Position numbers and translations under genes: made by a program
Shown: positions 1 through 12,029 of the stretch, in pieces
How the letters are laid out: the number at the start of each line of letters is the position of its first letter
Position numbering within the stretch: position 1 is the stretch's first letter
Notes under the pieces: generated by a model
The model's database searches: none
Told to the model about the DNA's origin: nothing
The model's input: only the letters and a program-made list of their open reading frames with translations
DNA from: Odontocerum albicorne
Lineage: Eukaryota; Arthropoda; Insecta; Trichoptera; Odontoceridae
Direction of reading: 5' to 3'
NCBI GenBank assembly: GCA_949825065.1
Contig: OX463848.1
Coordinates: 41,062,766-41,126,765, forward strand
DNA: 64,000 bases

Positions 1-100
1 CGCGCTGGATGGGGACTTATTTTGTCTCCATTACAGCTTGGGTTTAGGTGGGATCGAACTGAACTGAACTGATCAAACAGTATAGTATATTGGAATATAC
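1..100 (+). repeat. Dispersed repeat R1, 3' part
   Basis: The window opens inside a dispersed repeat. Its GCTGGATGGGGACTTATTTT segment and the following stretch ending in GATCGAACTG recur at 31205-31275 and, more diverged, at 24300-24365. The function and class are unknown. The 5' part, seen in the other two copies, lies outside the window here. Confidence 0.6.
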
Positions 101-239
101 TTGACACCCCCATTTAAATTCTCCTTGAACTCGTATAAATTTGTTTTAAAAATTATATTTCTTGACTTATGTATTTCCCCGAATGTACATACATACGTGC
201 GATTACGCTGTTAAACTAGTAGAGTTCACAGAGTGGACA

Positions 240-640
240 AAGTGCTTAATTTTCCTATCTCAATACAAAATTTCCCCTCTTTCAAATCAAAACATCTACT
301 CATATAGCTCCAACAATTTCTCTTTCTTCTTACATTCCTTCATTCAAAATATCATTCACTTCATTCAACCTAAGTATTTTTATTGGCCTTTCAAAGCTAC
401 AAATTCCTCATATTTGCACTAGACTAATGTATTTGTTTTGTTGATTTTCATTCATTCATTCGTTTCACGTGCCAAAACCATTTCAAAGTGCTCATCTTCA
501 CTTTTTTCAACAAATCAGCATTAAGTTCACACCCATCTCTGATCACTTCATTCCGCATTCTATCACGCTTGGTCATCCCCATTCTAAGCAGATACATTTC
601 TACAGCATTTTTCTAGACTTAAATAAATAAATATAGGTTT
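240..640 (-). pseudogene. Non-LTR retrotransposon RT C-terminal remnant (family D)
   Basis: Reading the minus strand through 606-460 gives an open stretch containing RMGMTKRDRMRNEVI, CELNADLLKKV and LKWFWHVKRM. This matches the region after the RT palm in many insect LINE ORF2 proteins, where the consensus is close to TRLDRVRNEVIRE followed by LRWFGHVERM. No RT catalytic motif is present, so this is a dead 3' fragment. Related fragments lie at 41380-41560 (+), 48510-48870 (-) and 62030-62350 (-). The family assignment is by motif only; the clade is not resolved. Confidence 0.6.
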
Positions 641-1030
641 ATTGACAGCAACATAGTATGTACAAAATATATTTCAATAAAACTTCTAAAACACATAAAT
701 TGCAGATTATACATTAAATACAGAAGCCATCAAAAGGTCCGGGCTCATCTAACAACATCCCCTCGGCCAAGATACACCCCACCAACACAGGGCGAACCCA
801 GCCACGGGGACACCAGATGATTTTTAGCTCACAACCTTGAACACGGAGAACAAGATAAAAAAAACACAGAAAAATAAATAGATGACAAAAAAAAATACAT
901 TCAAGAGAGAAGACATTAAAAAGGTCCGGGCTTATCCCACAAATATTCCCCCGGCCGAGATACACCCCACCAATGTAGGGCGAGCCCGACCGCAAAGGTA
1001 TCGGGGGGCTTCCATCCCACACCCCCGCAT
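618..1030 (-). repeat. LINE 3'-UTR-like repeat with internal duplication
   Basis: Two related blocks, about 730-830 and 918-1015, share AAAGGTCCGGGCT and GAGATACACCCCACCAA-type segments, so a unit of about 185 bp is duplicated in tandem. On the minus strand the repeat runs out at about 618-665 into CAATAAACC plus ATTT repeats, a tail typical of LINE 3' ends. The same tail in the opposite orientation is at 4702-4750. No reading frame is supported. Confidence 0.45.
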
Positions 1031-1789
1031 ATCTAGATTAAAGAATAAATAAAAAAAACGTATAGCAGAAAACAAAATAAAAAGTAAACCTACATATACA
1101 ACCTCAGGTTAACTGTCAGCAAGAACGAAAAAAAGAAAAGCCTCAAAGGAGTCCAAATTTTACAAAACGACAAATGGGAGATGAAATAGTTGAGACAACA
1201 TTGAAATAGTTAAGCAGTAATACATTGAAATAGTTAAGCAGTTTTAAAAGAATGAATGAGAAGATAACGCACAAACACGTACGCACAATCCCCGATTCAC
1301 CAACAGCGAAAAGAGAGAAAAGAAAAAAAAAAGAAAAAAAAAAGCAAACAAGAGACCCATTAACCACTGAGAAACCCACTAACCACCCAGAAGATAACAC
1401 TTTAGAGCATCTCTGAAGGTACAACTATTCACCCGCTCCTTCAAGACCCTTCAAGACGTGTTTCACGTCCACGTTTTACTGCCATATATCAAAGATCGTA
1501 AAGCAGATTTTGATACGGTCTGGTTCGAGTAAACATGTTTTTATCTTACAAGACTTAACTTTATCTTACGAGAATTAATTTGTATATTTTTTTTATTTGA
1601 AGAGCGTGACGGGGAAATATATTGTCTTACTCCATGAATCAAATTTTCGGATTAGAAACTAATAGAAAAGGAACGGAACTAGCGGTTCGTCATCGCACAT
1701 GTTAGCAATACACAACATTCGCATAGCATACGAGTATTGTTGGCAGAAGAACTCTTTTACAAGACTAGGATAGATTATTTTTTCACGAC

Positions 1790-2040
1790 ACCATCGAAAA
1801 TGGAATCATAAAAACAGTGAAAGTCATCTGGCTTACAAACTAAGCTACAGAGGTCGTTATCAATATATGTATTTTTTTATTGTATTGTATTACACTTTCA
1901 TCGTATACAGTACAACCTGACAGGCTTTTTGCTATGTGGCAGTATCTTCCAACCAACCAAAAATACGTTAAAGAAGCCTTGAATGAAAATTAGACGGAAT
2001 TATTTTTAAAAACATCTGGTTTCCATGAATAATAAATAAC
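1790..2040 (-). repeat. SINE-A, separate head and body pieces
   Basis: At 1790-1858 the minus strand has a tRNA-like head: a box A resembling TAGCTTAGTTTG and a box B around TTTTCGATGG. At 1885-2000 lies the family's body: a TGGTTGGTTGGAAGATACTG-like stretch, then GCCACATAGC and AGGTTGTACTGTATACGATG, when read on the minus strand. The order of the two pieces is not that of a single copy, so this is probably two truncated insertions. Confidence 0.55.
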
Positions 2041-2534
2041 ACAAAAAATTCAATTGTCAGGGGAAGAGAATTATATAAAATTAAACATGTAACACATCAA
2101 ACCATTCATAAGTCTTGATAAATATTATTTTCCTCGTTGTAATATAAATATAAATTCAGTTTAATGTTTTTATTCACGAGCGGTTGATTTAAGTGGCCAA
2201 GTTTTATTTATGAAAACACATATTATTCAGCTCATTATGTATGTATTTTTATACGTTACTCAAAATTCTACAAATGATTATAAAGCAATGATAAATAACA
2301 AGCTTTTTATTTGCTCTTTATGGGGGTTATGGGCCGAACCATCTTGTAACGGCCCACATAAACTTAAAGTGCCCTCTGTAGAGCGAGGTGAACTGGGGAA
2401 CTTCGAGGAACAACGTTCACTTGGACAGAGGTCGTCAACTCAACTTTATGAGTACTTAATTATTATTTATATTACTATCTACAATATAGCATAATCAATC
2501 AATTTTTAATGGGCTTTTTCAATTAAATTCACCT

Positions 2535-3360
2535 TTTAAAGCTCCACAAGGGAGCATAGGGTGGTAACCAGTCTTCTCCATTCAGAACGGCTTTAGGCGA
2601 TGTTCGTAATCTCCCTCTACGACATTCCTAACGCTCTCACTTCGTTGTCATAGGAACGGTACACCGTGAGATGGGGTCTTTCAGGCCGTCGGGACCCCAA
2701 TCGACAGAAACACAGCGCTCTCCTCGGCCAACTGTCATCGGACATTCTCAGAACATGTCCCAGCTAGGAGAATCGCCTCTCCCGAATTACAAAGACGACA
2801 GACCCTTGCCGGGTGCACTGGCGTACAGCGTCGTTTATTATGTGGTCATACCACCTGATTCCCAATATCCTCCTGAGACACCTGTTTTCAAAACTAAGTA
2901 TCTTGCGCTCCTGAGCCTTGGTGAGATGCCAAGATTCACAGCCGTACAGGAGGATCGGGATGACACATGCGTTAGACAGGCGGCATTTTATTGTGACGCT
3001 GAATCCAGTCGCCTTTCAAATCCTATCCATGTTGTTGAACGCCCCGCTGGCAGCTCCGATGCGGATGGGCAGCTCCGTCCGGAGATCACCAATGGAGGTG
3101 ATGGTGGCACCCAGGTATCTGAATTTATTCACCTGGGGGATCCGGTTGCCATTAATAATCATCGGCGCGCCTCCATCCGGACATGCATCGTTGCACATGT
3201 ATTCTGTTTTACCAGCGTTGACTCGAAGGCTGAGACGCAAATAATTTTCACATAATTTTGGGGTACTGCGCTGTAATCCGCTCACAGAAACATCGAATAA
3301 TGCAAGATCATCTGCGTATTCAAGATCGTACAGCGTTCCCACATTGCCTTCATTGTTTGG
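2535..3360 (-). pseudogene. Non-LTR retrotransposon RT palm and C-terminal fragment (family B)
   Basis: The minus strand encodes LEYADDLALF, the YADD catalytic motif of reverse transcriptase, then a VNAGKTEYM-like segment and KFRYLGATITSIGDLRTELP, typical of the RT thumb side in LINE ORF2 proteins. Further down (3015-2540), in shifted frames, come pieces such as LLYGCESWHLTKAQE, RRFSWLGHVLRM and SRSEWRRLVTTLCSL, the usual post-RT region. The frame is broken by at least one frameshift, and the element is 5'-truncated upstream of the YADD motif. No polyA or target duplication could be fixed. Confidence 0.75.
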
Positions 3361-4189
3361 CCTCTGTAGTAAAGGGGCTTTTTGGTGACCTTTTAAAATT
3401 GACTAAAGAAGAGAATACGTAAAGACGGGCTTCGTAGCTATGTCAAGACATTTGAACCCACGTGTACATGGAAAACGCACTGAGTCGGTTTATGGTAAGG
3501 CGAATCGTAGAGAACAAGTAAATCATATGTCTTTTCTCATAACTGATGGTTGTGATCTTTTTTTTTTACTAGAATTTGCGGTTGTCTCTCGTCCACCCTC
3601 GCTTTCTTTTGAAAAAAAAAAATGGTATCATGCACTGGGATCGAATACTCGTAAGAAAATTAGATATAGTCATACTTTGATGAAATAGCTCTCCCAGGGG
3701 TGAGGGAGGAGGAGGTTTTCTCTACTGACGCTACAATGAAGTGTTAAAAGGATAGCGGTGGCACCGATAGAAGGTCAAACACCACCGATAAGATGATTAA
3801 TGGGAAAATGGCAACTAAACTTATATATTATACAAAAGGTCTTGAAAAATTCAGAACTTTTACATTTTCCACAAAATCTGTCAAGGGCCATGATAAGTAA
3901 GTGAAGTGATGGTGGAACAGGTTGTGACGAAACGCTTCTACTCCCATTAGTCACTTGCCGTTTGCATAAGAGTGTAAGACTTTCCTTCACCTCGTAGCTC
4001 CATCTTGCTGGCACTTTACTTCAGCCTCTTCTTCCTGACATACTTCCAATGACAATCAATTTCTTCTAGTTATCTGGTTTACCTGAAAATATGCCTGGAA
4101 AAGTTTCCAATTCACTAGACGTATATTTAACTCCTGGAGTATAGAAGAATTCTGTTAGATTCTCATTATCCGATGCTAACTCGTTTTTC

Positions 4190-4480
4190 ACAATCACCTT
4201 CTGCACCAATTTAGGGAAACTCTGCAGCGCTTCTAATGGTCACTTGGCCTGCCCTACGACTGTAAGACATTAGCTCTGTTATAAGCTTTGTTTTTGTACG
4301 ATTTATTTCCAGTCACTCTTTTGAGCAGATCAACCATTTTCTGATCATCTTGGCATGAAGTGTGGTATCATCTGCAAATCGGAATTAATTTAACTGTTAT
4401 ATACCAATTTAAATGCCTCCCTTCTTATTGTCCAAAGCTCTTCTCACTATGTACTCACTATAAAAGTTAATCAGTGCTGC
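4190..4480 (-). pseudogene. RT fragment with FADD motif
   Basis: The minus strand reads FRFADDTTLHAKMIRKWL, a stop, then LEINRTKTKLITELM. This is the RT motif C region (F/YADD) followed by the conserved NxxKT segment. The in-frame stops show a decayed non-LTR retrotransposon. The adjacent 3700-4190 stretch may belong to the same insertion, but I could not read a domain in it. Confidence 0.55.
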
Positions 4481-4551
4481 GGACAATATATATATAGCCC
4501 TGATGAACTTCTTTTTGTGTACTGAAGAAACAAGACTGGATTTTTTTTTAA

Positions 4552-4630
4552 TTGGGTTCTAGCGAGATTTGAACCCGCAACCTCCATGCTGAGAGACAGG
4601 CGTTTTACCAACTAAGCCACGTAGGTCGTC
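4552..4630 (-). repeat. SINE-A tRNA-like head
   Basis: On the minus strand this is the best preserved copy of the family head. It starts CGACCTACG, then TGGCTTAGTTGG fits the pol III box A, and GCGGGTTCAAATCTC fits box B, about 40 bases apart as in a tRNA gene. It is followed by an A-rich run instead of a tRNA 3' end, so it is a SINE head and not a working tRNA gene. Confidence 0.7.
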
Positions 4631-5104
4631 GTTATTTATCGTCAATGCGAAAAAAACTATGATATATTATTTAACATAAAAAAATTATAAAACAATGTAC
4701 GAGTATTATGTACATACTATGTTGATATCAATAAACCTTTATTTATTTATTAATTATAACTACGGAGGCCAGCGCATCTTTTTACCTAGTAAGGTATTTT
4801 CAATTCCCTTTTTTAGCACGGCATTATTTATAAATAATACCGAGATATGTCAATCCTGTGGGTTGTCATAACAAATACCGAGATTAATTTATTCAGCAAA
4901 AACACAAACATGATATGTATCTCTTCCTGTCTTATTTATTATTTATTAATCGAACCATCGGGTTTAAAATTCAATTGGTCGATTATTAAAACTTTTATTG
5001 CACGTGTTTGTAATACTAATGTGCGAACAGAAACAACACATACGAACACGTTTAGCATGTGCCAATTTTGTTACCTGACAAAATGTTAACAAGACCAGGT
5101 AATT

Positions 5105-5187
5105 TTTTTTCAAATTTCGAATCAATTAGGAATTTGAAACCCTCGGGTAAAAGTAAAGTATATTACCAACTAGGCCATGGAGCTCTT
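5105..5187 (-). repeat. SINE-A head, diverged
   Basis: The minus strand has CATGGCCTAGTTGGTAATA (box A) and GAGGGTTTCAAATTCC (box B) at the usual spacing. No body is visible on the downstream side. Confidence 0.5.
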
Positions 5188-5699
5188 TTCTGTCTTGATA
5201 AGTTTCTTCTAATAGGTTGTAAGTTGCAGGATGCTGCATTAGTTGCAGCGCCTTTGCTTTTCTTTGTAAGTCCTTTCGCTTTGTAAGTCCGGTCGTGCTC
5301 CAAGTTCTCAGGGTAGTGGAAACATCTTGAACTTTCTGTTCTACAATATATCCAAATGCTTATGAAGTAAGATCTATGTTATATATCTTTATAGTGAGAC
5401 ACACACTTATGAAATTCTCAAACTGATTACGCACAGTGAGAAAAGAATATTGTTATAACTGGAATCTTAATCGAATTTCAGGATCTTTGAAGCGCTGGAC
5501 CAAACATGTTAAAAACTTAGTTCTTAATTCGTACTATCCAGTGTTCATACGCGGTACGCGCTCTCATATTGGACTAGGCCGTTTATGGATTTCGTAAATC
5601 TGCTCTAAAGTTTTTGTTTAAAGCTTTTAAGTTCGAGTTTAAAGTTAACGGTATCGGTTATATGTAACAACGAGATATTATTGATTTATTATGACTTAC

Positions 5700-6165
5700 A
5701 AACTTCGGCCTCCGCTTGGACGTTTTGAAGGTGAAAAGAGTAAGATTTTGTTTTAAAATACATACACACATAATCCATTACGTGTTTTTTTTTAGGTAAG
5801 CATTGGAACAGAGCACCTGTCTTTTCATTCGCGCCATACATATTTTGTCTCGCCTACATCCATCCATCTTAAATAATTTCTCTACCTGATTGTATTTTCA
5901 ATCAGGTAGAGAAATCGTAAGAGTTGTTTCAATCAGGTAGAGAAATCCTACATCACACACTGGCACACGTTTGATTGTATTGGTGAATTTATTCTCGATT
6001 TTCACAAAATTCTCTGAAGTGCTAAATATTATTAATATTATTTTTTTCATTTACGGAGGAATACCTAAAATCGGAACCCACTATTTATTATGATATATTA
6101 ATAAATATATTAAAGTTTTTAGAAGCAATGTGTACTAGTTACACATCACAGGACAGGAAGGATTA
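5700..6165 (+). repeat. Dispersed element M1 with internal minisatellite
   Basis: This segment recurs inverted at 38640-39245 and in part at 46840-47415. It starts near CGGCCTCCGCTTGGACG and ends in ACACATCACAGG plus a GGAAGGATTAA. Inside lie two or three copies of a unit around TTTCTCTACCTGATTG. The end CCCTTCCTTCCC next to TTAA in the other copies recalls piggyBac-type termini, but the second end is not matched, so the class is open. No ORF was found. Confidence 0.6.
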
Positions 6166-6171
6166 AATAAT

Positions 6172-6248
6172 CAGGTTATTACGGGATTCAAACGCGTCAC
6201 TCTTAGGTTGAAAGGCAGGTGTCTTACCATGTAGACCACGGAGATCGT
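6172..6248 (-). repeat. SINE-A tRNA-like head
   Basis: On the minus strand CGATCTCCGTGGTCTACATGG holds box A, and GCGTTTGAATCCCG holds box B. It directly abuts the M1 element ending at about 6165. Confidence 0.6.
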
Positions 6249-6249
6249 A

Positions 6250-7570
6250 GAAAAATATATGATAAAATTTCTATGCGTATGTTATGTGTTTATTTATTAT
6301 TTAACAATGTACACTCGATTTCGATCATTAAATTAGTTACATTAATAAAATAAAATTTTAGAATTAACAATGCGTTCGTCACAAAATCTTGTTAAAAAAA
6401 TATAAATATTATATCAACCCACCGATATGACTTACGTACTAAAAATGTTAGAAAAAAAGCAAATGCATATTACCTATGATATAAAATCAGGGTTCAGAAA
6501 GGCAGGCGCCTAAAGAAGTGTAGCTAATGAAGGGAAGACTCGATTGGTTCAAACTATTGGTTTTTCTATTTCATTATGTGGTGTATTGACGACGTCTTTG
6601 AGATGTGATGTTGGAGATAGTCCTTAAGCATTCTTTATATTACCTTTAGAATCAATTGATCGATTTTTGAATAGTCGGGGTTGAGGCACATCTCTCTGTG
6701 TTGTTTGTAAGAAGATTTTTATGATAATTATGACGTAGACGATTAACGACCCTTGTGGAGGGAGAACGACAGATTTAAGCTGTCCATTCTGGATGGAAGT
6801 TTGAATGGTAAAAGTAAAAGAGACCGAACCCCTCCCACTAAGGGAAAATTACAGGGTGCTTATTTCAGGACGCTCTATATAGGGCAAGACATCACTTGTG
6901 TAAGAGAAGAAGGGTGAAGGTTGGTCAAATGATCTTTCAAATAAAAATCAACGTTGACATATAAGTAATATACTATAATACAATGGAAAAAACTTAGCAC
7001 AAAATGAACCCAACATAATAAAAAAAATACATGTTATTTTGACCTCCGTATGTTTTGCTTAATACAGAAAAGCTATATCAAGGCAGGAAAGTATTTAGTG
7101 AAAATTTATGCAAGGATCTCAAATTAAAGTAAAAAAGGTCTCAGCGTGGATTATTTCTAGACTTGGATTAAACGTAGGGTTGCTGGTGTAGCCGTGTCTG
7201 TGGATGGAGAATTGGTTTCCACAGTCATAAAATATGTCACCAAACCCAAGCTTGCCCTCAATAACAATCGATTCCATCGTCTTTGATGATGGACAGGGCT
7301 CAATAACAAAAAACCTTGTGTAGTGACCATCAGCGGCGGCTGGTTTAGAAGTCCGTTGGTGCGCTGAACCGTAGAAATAATTTTCAATAATTAAATTATA
7401 TATTCGCTAACATGACTTCCAAAAATGTTAAATATTTGTATAGATTAAATATATATAAGAATACAAAAAGTACAAGTATTGTTATTTACAATCAGTATAA
7501 AAAAAAATAGTCCTTTCAAATTGACCGGCCAAGTTTGCCAATACTACCGGAGCGATCTCCAATACGCACC
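6250..7570. other. No supported gene
   Basis: This is low-complexity to ordinary AT-rich DNA. A more GC-rich patch at 7155-7390 is open on the minus strand for 76 codons but has no recognisable domain. I see no repeat copy elsewhere in the window that explains it. Confidence 0.4.
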
Positions 7571-8180
7571 GGACGGAAACGCAAATTCATATTTATTTTT
7601 TCAAAACAGGCTTAGCCCAATTACTTTGAAAAATACAAGACATTAAAAACGAAGACAAATTACATGGAAAAAAATAAAAAATTATATAAAAATAAAAAAT
7701 AATGTATATGCATACATACAAGTATATGCACACAAACATATGATACACATATATTCACAGTCACTTAAGTACGTTGATGAGTGCTTTCTAACGAGCTCAA
7801 TCTAAGAAGAAAATTAACTTTTGCTTTTGGTAATGTGATATGAAATATGTCAATATCCGAAGCAGTCCCGTTCAGAAGAGTTAAGGCCCTTCCAACAGGC
7901 ATAGAGGCTGGAAGACCCGTTCTTGCGTATGTTATTGAGAACAGTTCTTGCCGGCGCAGTCTAGTGTAATTGTTAGGAACATTTAACGCTAATCTTTGTA
8001 GTAAAGCTGGACAGCTCACAACTCCTCGAACGAGTTTGACAACGAGACGCAGATCTCTTCTTACGCTCAAAGGGTTATACCCGAGCATGCCCAGCAGAAA
8101 CTGAGTAGGATAAAGTCATGGATAGATACCGAACTCTCTCATATAGAGATATGGTAGATATCTTTTTGTTCTTTCTCCCC
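7570..8180 (-). pseudogene. Non-LTR retrotransposon ORF2 C-terminal remnant (family C)
   Basis: The minus strand is open for 107 codons (8088-7765) with LGYNPLSVRRDLRLVVKLV, CPALLQRLALNVPNN, then SITYARTGLPASMPVGRALT and DIDIFH. This order (RRD...L, CP.LL..L...VP, a short ARTN/ARTG block, then a D.DIF) is the standard C-terminus of several insect LINE ORF2 proteins. The flank 7600-7760 is its 3' UTR-like tail. A second copy is at 22990-23850. There is no RT core, so it is a 5'-truncated, inactive copy. Confidence 0.65.
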
Positions 8181-9085
8181 CAAGTCTTTATATAAAATCC
8201 AGTCAGCACAATGATGCAGATGTCACATTATCTATATGCCAAATAAAACTCAGCTTTTTATCAAATATAACTCCGAGGCAGTTCTCAGTACCATTTCATT
8301 TGAATCATAGTTATATGTTTTATTTCTTATCCTCTCTCTTTATCCTTACAATTTATATTTGCATAAGTATTTCCCAAAACATTTCGTCAACACTTTTTCT
8401 CTCAATTAATATCCACAAATGCACATTTCTTCTGTGATCTAATACTATACTCCAAAAAATCGTATTTTGGCAGCAGGTTTCAAAATACAATATAAAATCT
8501 ACGGCGGTGTGGAAGGCAACGATAAACCACCGCTAAATTTTCGCAAATAAATCCACATGAATATATTCAACAATTTGTTGATCACGTTCTTTACCATTGA
8601 GATTACGACAAAGAAGTAAAGAGATTGCTGTTGATTTTTTTCAGAAATTTTATGAAACCTTATTAAGTTCATTTAAAGTATTTAAGTGCGCAAAAATAAA
8701 ACGAAGTGATCGACCCCTGAGGTACACCCTGCTATTTACAGTCTGATTCATGTTTCCCATTATATTTTTTTTGCAGTATAGACTTCGCTGTTAAAACAAC
8801 GGACGGAAACATGCCTTCCTAACAGGAGTTCCCAGGGAAGTTATGGTCACGTGGGAGGAAATACATGGTCAGTTATGCATATCTAAGGGGGTTGTGTAGG
8901 CGGGATGGAGGCAACGTTATGGCGCAAAGGGGAAATTGTTTTAGGATGAGAAAATTTAAAGCAAGCATACTCGTATCATGCTTAAATTGACAAACCAAAT
9001 AAATAAATCAAAAATTGGAAAAAAATCGAGAATTTCTCTACATTCGTGAATAAATTCACCCGTCCATCTTTTCCGAATAAATTCA
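8180..9085. other. No supported gene
   Basis: This is AT-rich DNA with no domain, repeat boundary or RNA gene that I can recognise. Confidence 0.4.
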
Positions 9086-9158
9086 TCCGTGATCTAGTCG
9101 ATAAGATATCAATATTCCAACCTTGGGGTTGAGGGTTCAATTCACGTTGGTACCATTT
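9085..9158 (+). repeat. SINE-A head, diverged
   Basis: CCGTGATCTAGTCGATAAG stands in the box A place and GAGGGTTCAATTCACG in the box B place, followed by a T-rich tract. Confidence 0.5.
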
Positions 9159-9384
9159 TTTTTAAATTTACAGTATTATTTTAATTTCAAGTCTCTAAAA
9201 CATCGTTCTGTTTATTTAGAAGAGATTGCCATATGCTAACAAACTCGCTAGATTATACTTTATAGAAAGAAAATGTTTTACAATACACTATAATATATAT
9301 GCTCTCTGTATGATCACATAAACTAAGGAGGAATTGTATTTTAGCGATAAAAAGTGTTTTTCCCCTTTTGGTTTTACTCTTAAC

Positions 9385-9592
9385 TTTCCAAGTATACAGT
9401 AAATCCTTAGAAGAGATTCTTTCTTCTTTTTATTGACTGTAAGATAAATTTTCTTCCAGCCAACAAAAAATACGTTAGAGGCTTTAAGTGAAAACCATAT
9501 TGGAAACCTTAGTCTAGGTTTTAACGGAAATCGAAATTACAGCCCCCTGGTTAGTAAATAGGGGTATTACTAATTAGGCCACGTATGTCGTT
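9385..9592 (-). repeat. SINE-A, long but degenerate copy
   Basis: On the minus strand ACGACATACGTGGCCTAATTAG (9592-9570) is the head. The body TTTTCACTTAAAGCCTCTAACG-like stretch and a TTGGCTGGAAGA segment follow towards 9450. The head is missing a clear box B. Confidence 0.45.
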
Positions 9593-10029
9593 TACACCCA
9601 GATCTGGGTTGCAGTGGCACATGAGAGTAATTTTGGAAACGGTACTTTTGAACGGAAATGAGCTTCTAACACTAGAAGTTACTTCTGCTGCATTCTGTAC
9701 TTGCCTGCGAAGGATTGTCAGGGGTAACCAATATTTTGGACCGCATGTCAAAGCCAGTATTGGACAAAGGTTCGCGGGTCACATGTTTATTTTTTTATTA
9801 ATATGCATATCAAAATTTCAATGTCTGAAAGTCAGATTATGTGCTCTAATTTATCATGATTTACAAAGCGCTATTTTGTATTTTTCGTGACCCTGACACT
9901 ATCATCCCAAGATCACTGTGTCAAGTATAACCCTCGGTTTTCTAAAACACTGCTATAAAACTCTACCAAAAGCTGTTTTAGTTGTATTCAATCTTATCAG
10001 CCCAGAATAACAGTGTAAATAATTGTGAT

Positions 10030-10100
10030 ACCACCAGGAAACGAACGCGGAACCCTTGACTGGTGAGCCAAACAATTTGACTACTGAACATGGAGGTCGA
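10030..10100 (-). repeat. SINE-A tRNA-like head
   Basis: The minus strand reads CGACCTCCATGTTCAGTAGTC, the family's usual start plus box A, and then a box B region around GCGTTCGTTTCC. The body is missing. Confidence 0.5.
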
Positions 10101-10253
10101 CACATTCTTACATTAATTTTATTATTGAATATAAATCAAATTCACATTAAATAAATTTCATATTACATAAATAGCTAAATCAATATAATTATTATTTTGG
10201 ATTAATATAATATGTAAAAATATTGTATTTTCTTTTGTAGTTTTTTCTATATA

Positions 10254-11185
10254 CGAGGCATATCCAGAAAGTAAGTGTACTGAATTTTTGTAGGTTATAA
10301 TTTTTTTTATTTAAACAAAAAAATTACGTGGTTACCGTAGTACATATGTAAGCTATTTTTCGACATAGTTTCCATTCCTCTCAATGCAGGTGGTGAAGTG
10401 GGGTATCAACTTTTTGATGCCTTCCTCGAAGTAGTTTCCCGCCAACCCCTCCGTTCACTTCTCCAACTCCCCCTTTACCTCCTCGTCGGTTGAAAACCTT
10501 TTTCCACCCATGTGTAGCTTCAGGAAGGTAAAGAGATAGTAATCCGAAGGTGCTAGGTCAGGGGAATGCGCGGGATGGTTCAGGACATCCCATTTAAACG
10601 AGGCGAGCAGTTCCGTCTGGCATTGTCGTGCAACAGGCAGACTCCCTTTGTCAGCATGCCTCTCCTCTTGTTCTGAATCCCCCTCTGCACTTTTTTTAGG
10701 GTCTCACAGTATCTTCCAGAGTTGATGGTCTCCCCTTGAGGCATATATTCAATTAAAATTATGCCTTGACAGTCCCAAAACACGGATGCCATGATTTTCT
10801 TGGCTGAAATTGTGGTTTTGAACTTTTTGGCGGAGGGTGAAGAGGTGTGACGCCACTGTTGAGACTGCCTTTTGGTTTCAGGCGTGTAGTGTGCAACCCA
10901 AGTTTCATCTCCAGTAACGATGGAGCGGAGAAATTCATCTCCATGGAGTTTGCAGCGCCTCAAAAACTCTTGCCCGGCCTGCACTCGATTCAACTTGGCG
11001 GGAGATGGGGTTGACATTTTTCCCGAAACGTGTTGTCGCGTCGACATTTCTCAACGTACTGACTTCGAACCGGTCTCGTTGCGGAGGGGAAGGGTCAGGC
11101 TACACGGAAGTGTTGCCAACATGTCGAAAATAAAAACCATCCGGTCGTGAGAGTCTCAGTACACTTACTTTCTGGATACGCCTCG
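10254..11185 (-). mobile_element. mariner element, internally deleted, with intact ends
   Basis: The ends are inverted repeats of about 28 bp. Both begin CGAGGC(A/G)TATCCAGAAAG and continue TAAGTGTACTGA, and both are flanked by the dinucleotide TA, the mariner target. At about 932 bp it is shorter than the usual 1.3 kb because the N-terminal helix-turn-helix region of the transposase is deleted. Both catalytic-region ends of the transposase are still visible. The two terminal repeats differ at only one or a few positions, which suggests the copy is not very old. Confidence 0.9.
10350..11047 (-). pseudogene. mariner transposase remnant (DD34D type)
   Basis: The open part (11047-10580) reads QEFLRRC, then VTGDETWVAHYTPETKRQS with the first catalytic aspartate, KKIMASVFWD, EYMPQGETIN and LLHDNARRN with the second. 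A frameshift near 10590 breaks the frame. The continuation 10600-10350 reads LNHPAHSPDLAPSDYYLF, which carries the third aspartate at mariner spacing, and ends IPHFTTCIERNGNYVEK. The N-terminal DNA-binding half is absent. It lies within the terminal repeats at 10254 and 11185. It cannot make an active enzyme. Confidence 0.85.
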
Positions 11186-11267
11186 TATATTATAATATTA
11201 TATTAATATTATTTTGCATCACATTTTAACAAGATTTTTGTATCTTAATATAAATGCTCTTTCTCCA

Positions 11268-11496
11268 ATTAGAAATCAAGATGTGTGTCGCTTTTATTAG
11301 AAAATAAGATATGTGTCGCTATTATTATAAATCAAGATGTGTGTCGCTATTATTAGAAATCAAGATGTGTGTCGCTATTATTAGAAATCAAGATGTGTAT
11401 CGCTTTATTAGAAATCAAGATGTGTGTCGCTATTATTAGAAATCAAGATGTGTGTCGCTATTATTAGAAATCAAGACGTGTGTCGCTATTATTAAA
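11268..11496 (+). repeat. 28-bp minisatellite, about 8 copies
   Basis: The unit is close to AGAAATCAAGATGTGTGTCG plus CTATTATT. Copies differ by single substitutions and a one-base deletion near 11404. It begins about 80 bp after the mariner end. Confidence 0.9.
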
Positions 11497-12029
11497 CAAC
11501 TATGGTTTAATTTTATTTAATTCTTGATTTATAAAATGGCCGCAAAAATACCCTTGCACGTTGCGGGTTGGCTACACCTGCAATACATTAATTCACTCTT
11601 AGGCGTCCTCCATCCACAAGATAATTGATAACCATATTCAACTGAAATGCATTGTCAGTCAATATAAAGACAATAAATAAAATAAAAATTCAAAACAATA
11701 AATACAATATATAGGGAACAGCAACAAAAGCTGCAATTTTAAAACAATAAAAAAAAACATGTTTTTTTTTTATGTTCATGTTTATTGATATTAATATAAT
11801 AAGTGCATATGGGAATTATTTGAGAAAAATGATACGGACCAAATAAATGGCTATCTCGGCTCCTGTTACAGATGACGACTCTTTGAGGCAAATTTTCAAT
11901 AACGGATTCATATAAATGGATATATATGTATATCTATATCTGTAATGATTCAAGTGATGTTGGATTAAAGATCATCGATGGTTTTTGGATTCTTGGTGTA
12001 CCCTTGAGATTTAATATAACAACAGAAAA

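Noticed and set aside
714..1022. A 102-codon minus-strand frame
   Set aside because: It spans a duplicated LINE 3'-UTR-like repeat and shows no domain.
4552..4630. A functional tRNA gene
   Set aside because: Box A and box B are good, but no acceptor stem pairing is seen at the ends and an A-rich tail follows; the same head occurs many times.
9585..9780. An exon in the GC-richer stretch open on both strands
   Set aside because: Both strands look equally coding-like and no consistent splice pair could be chosen.
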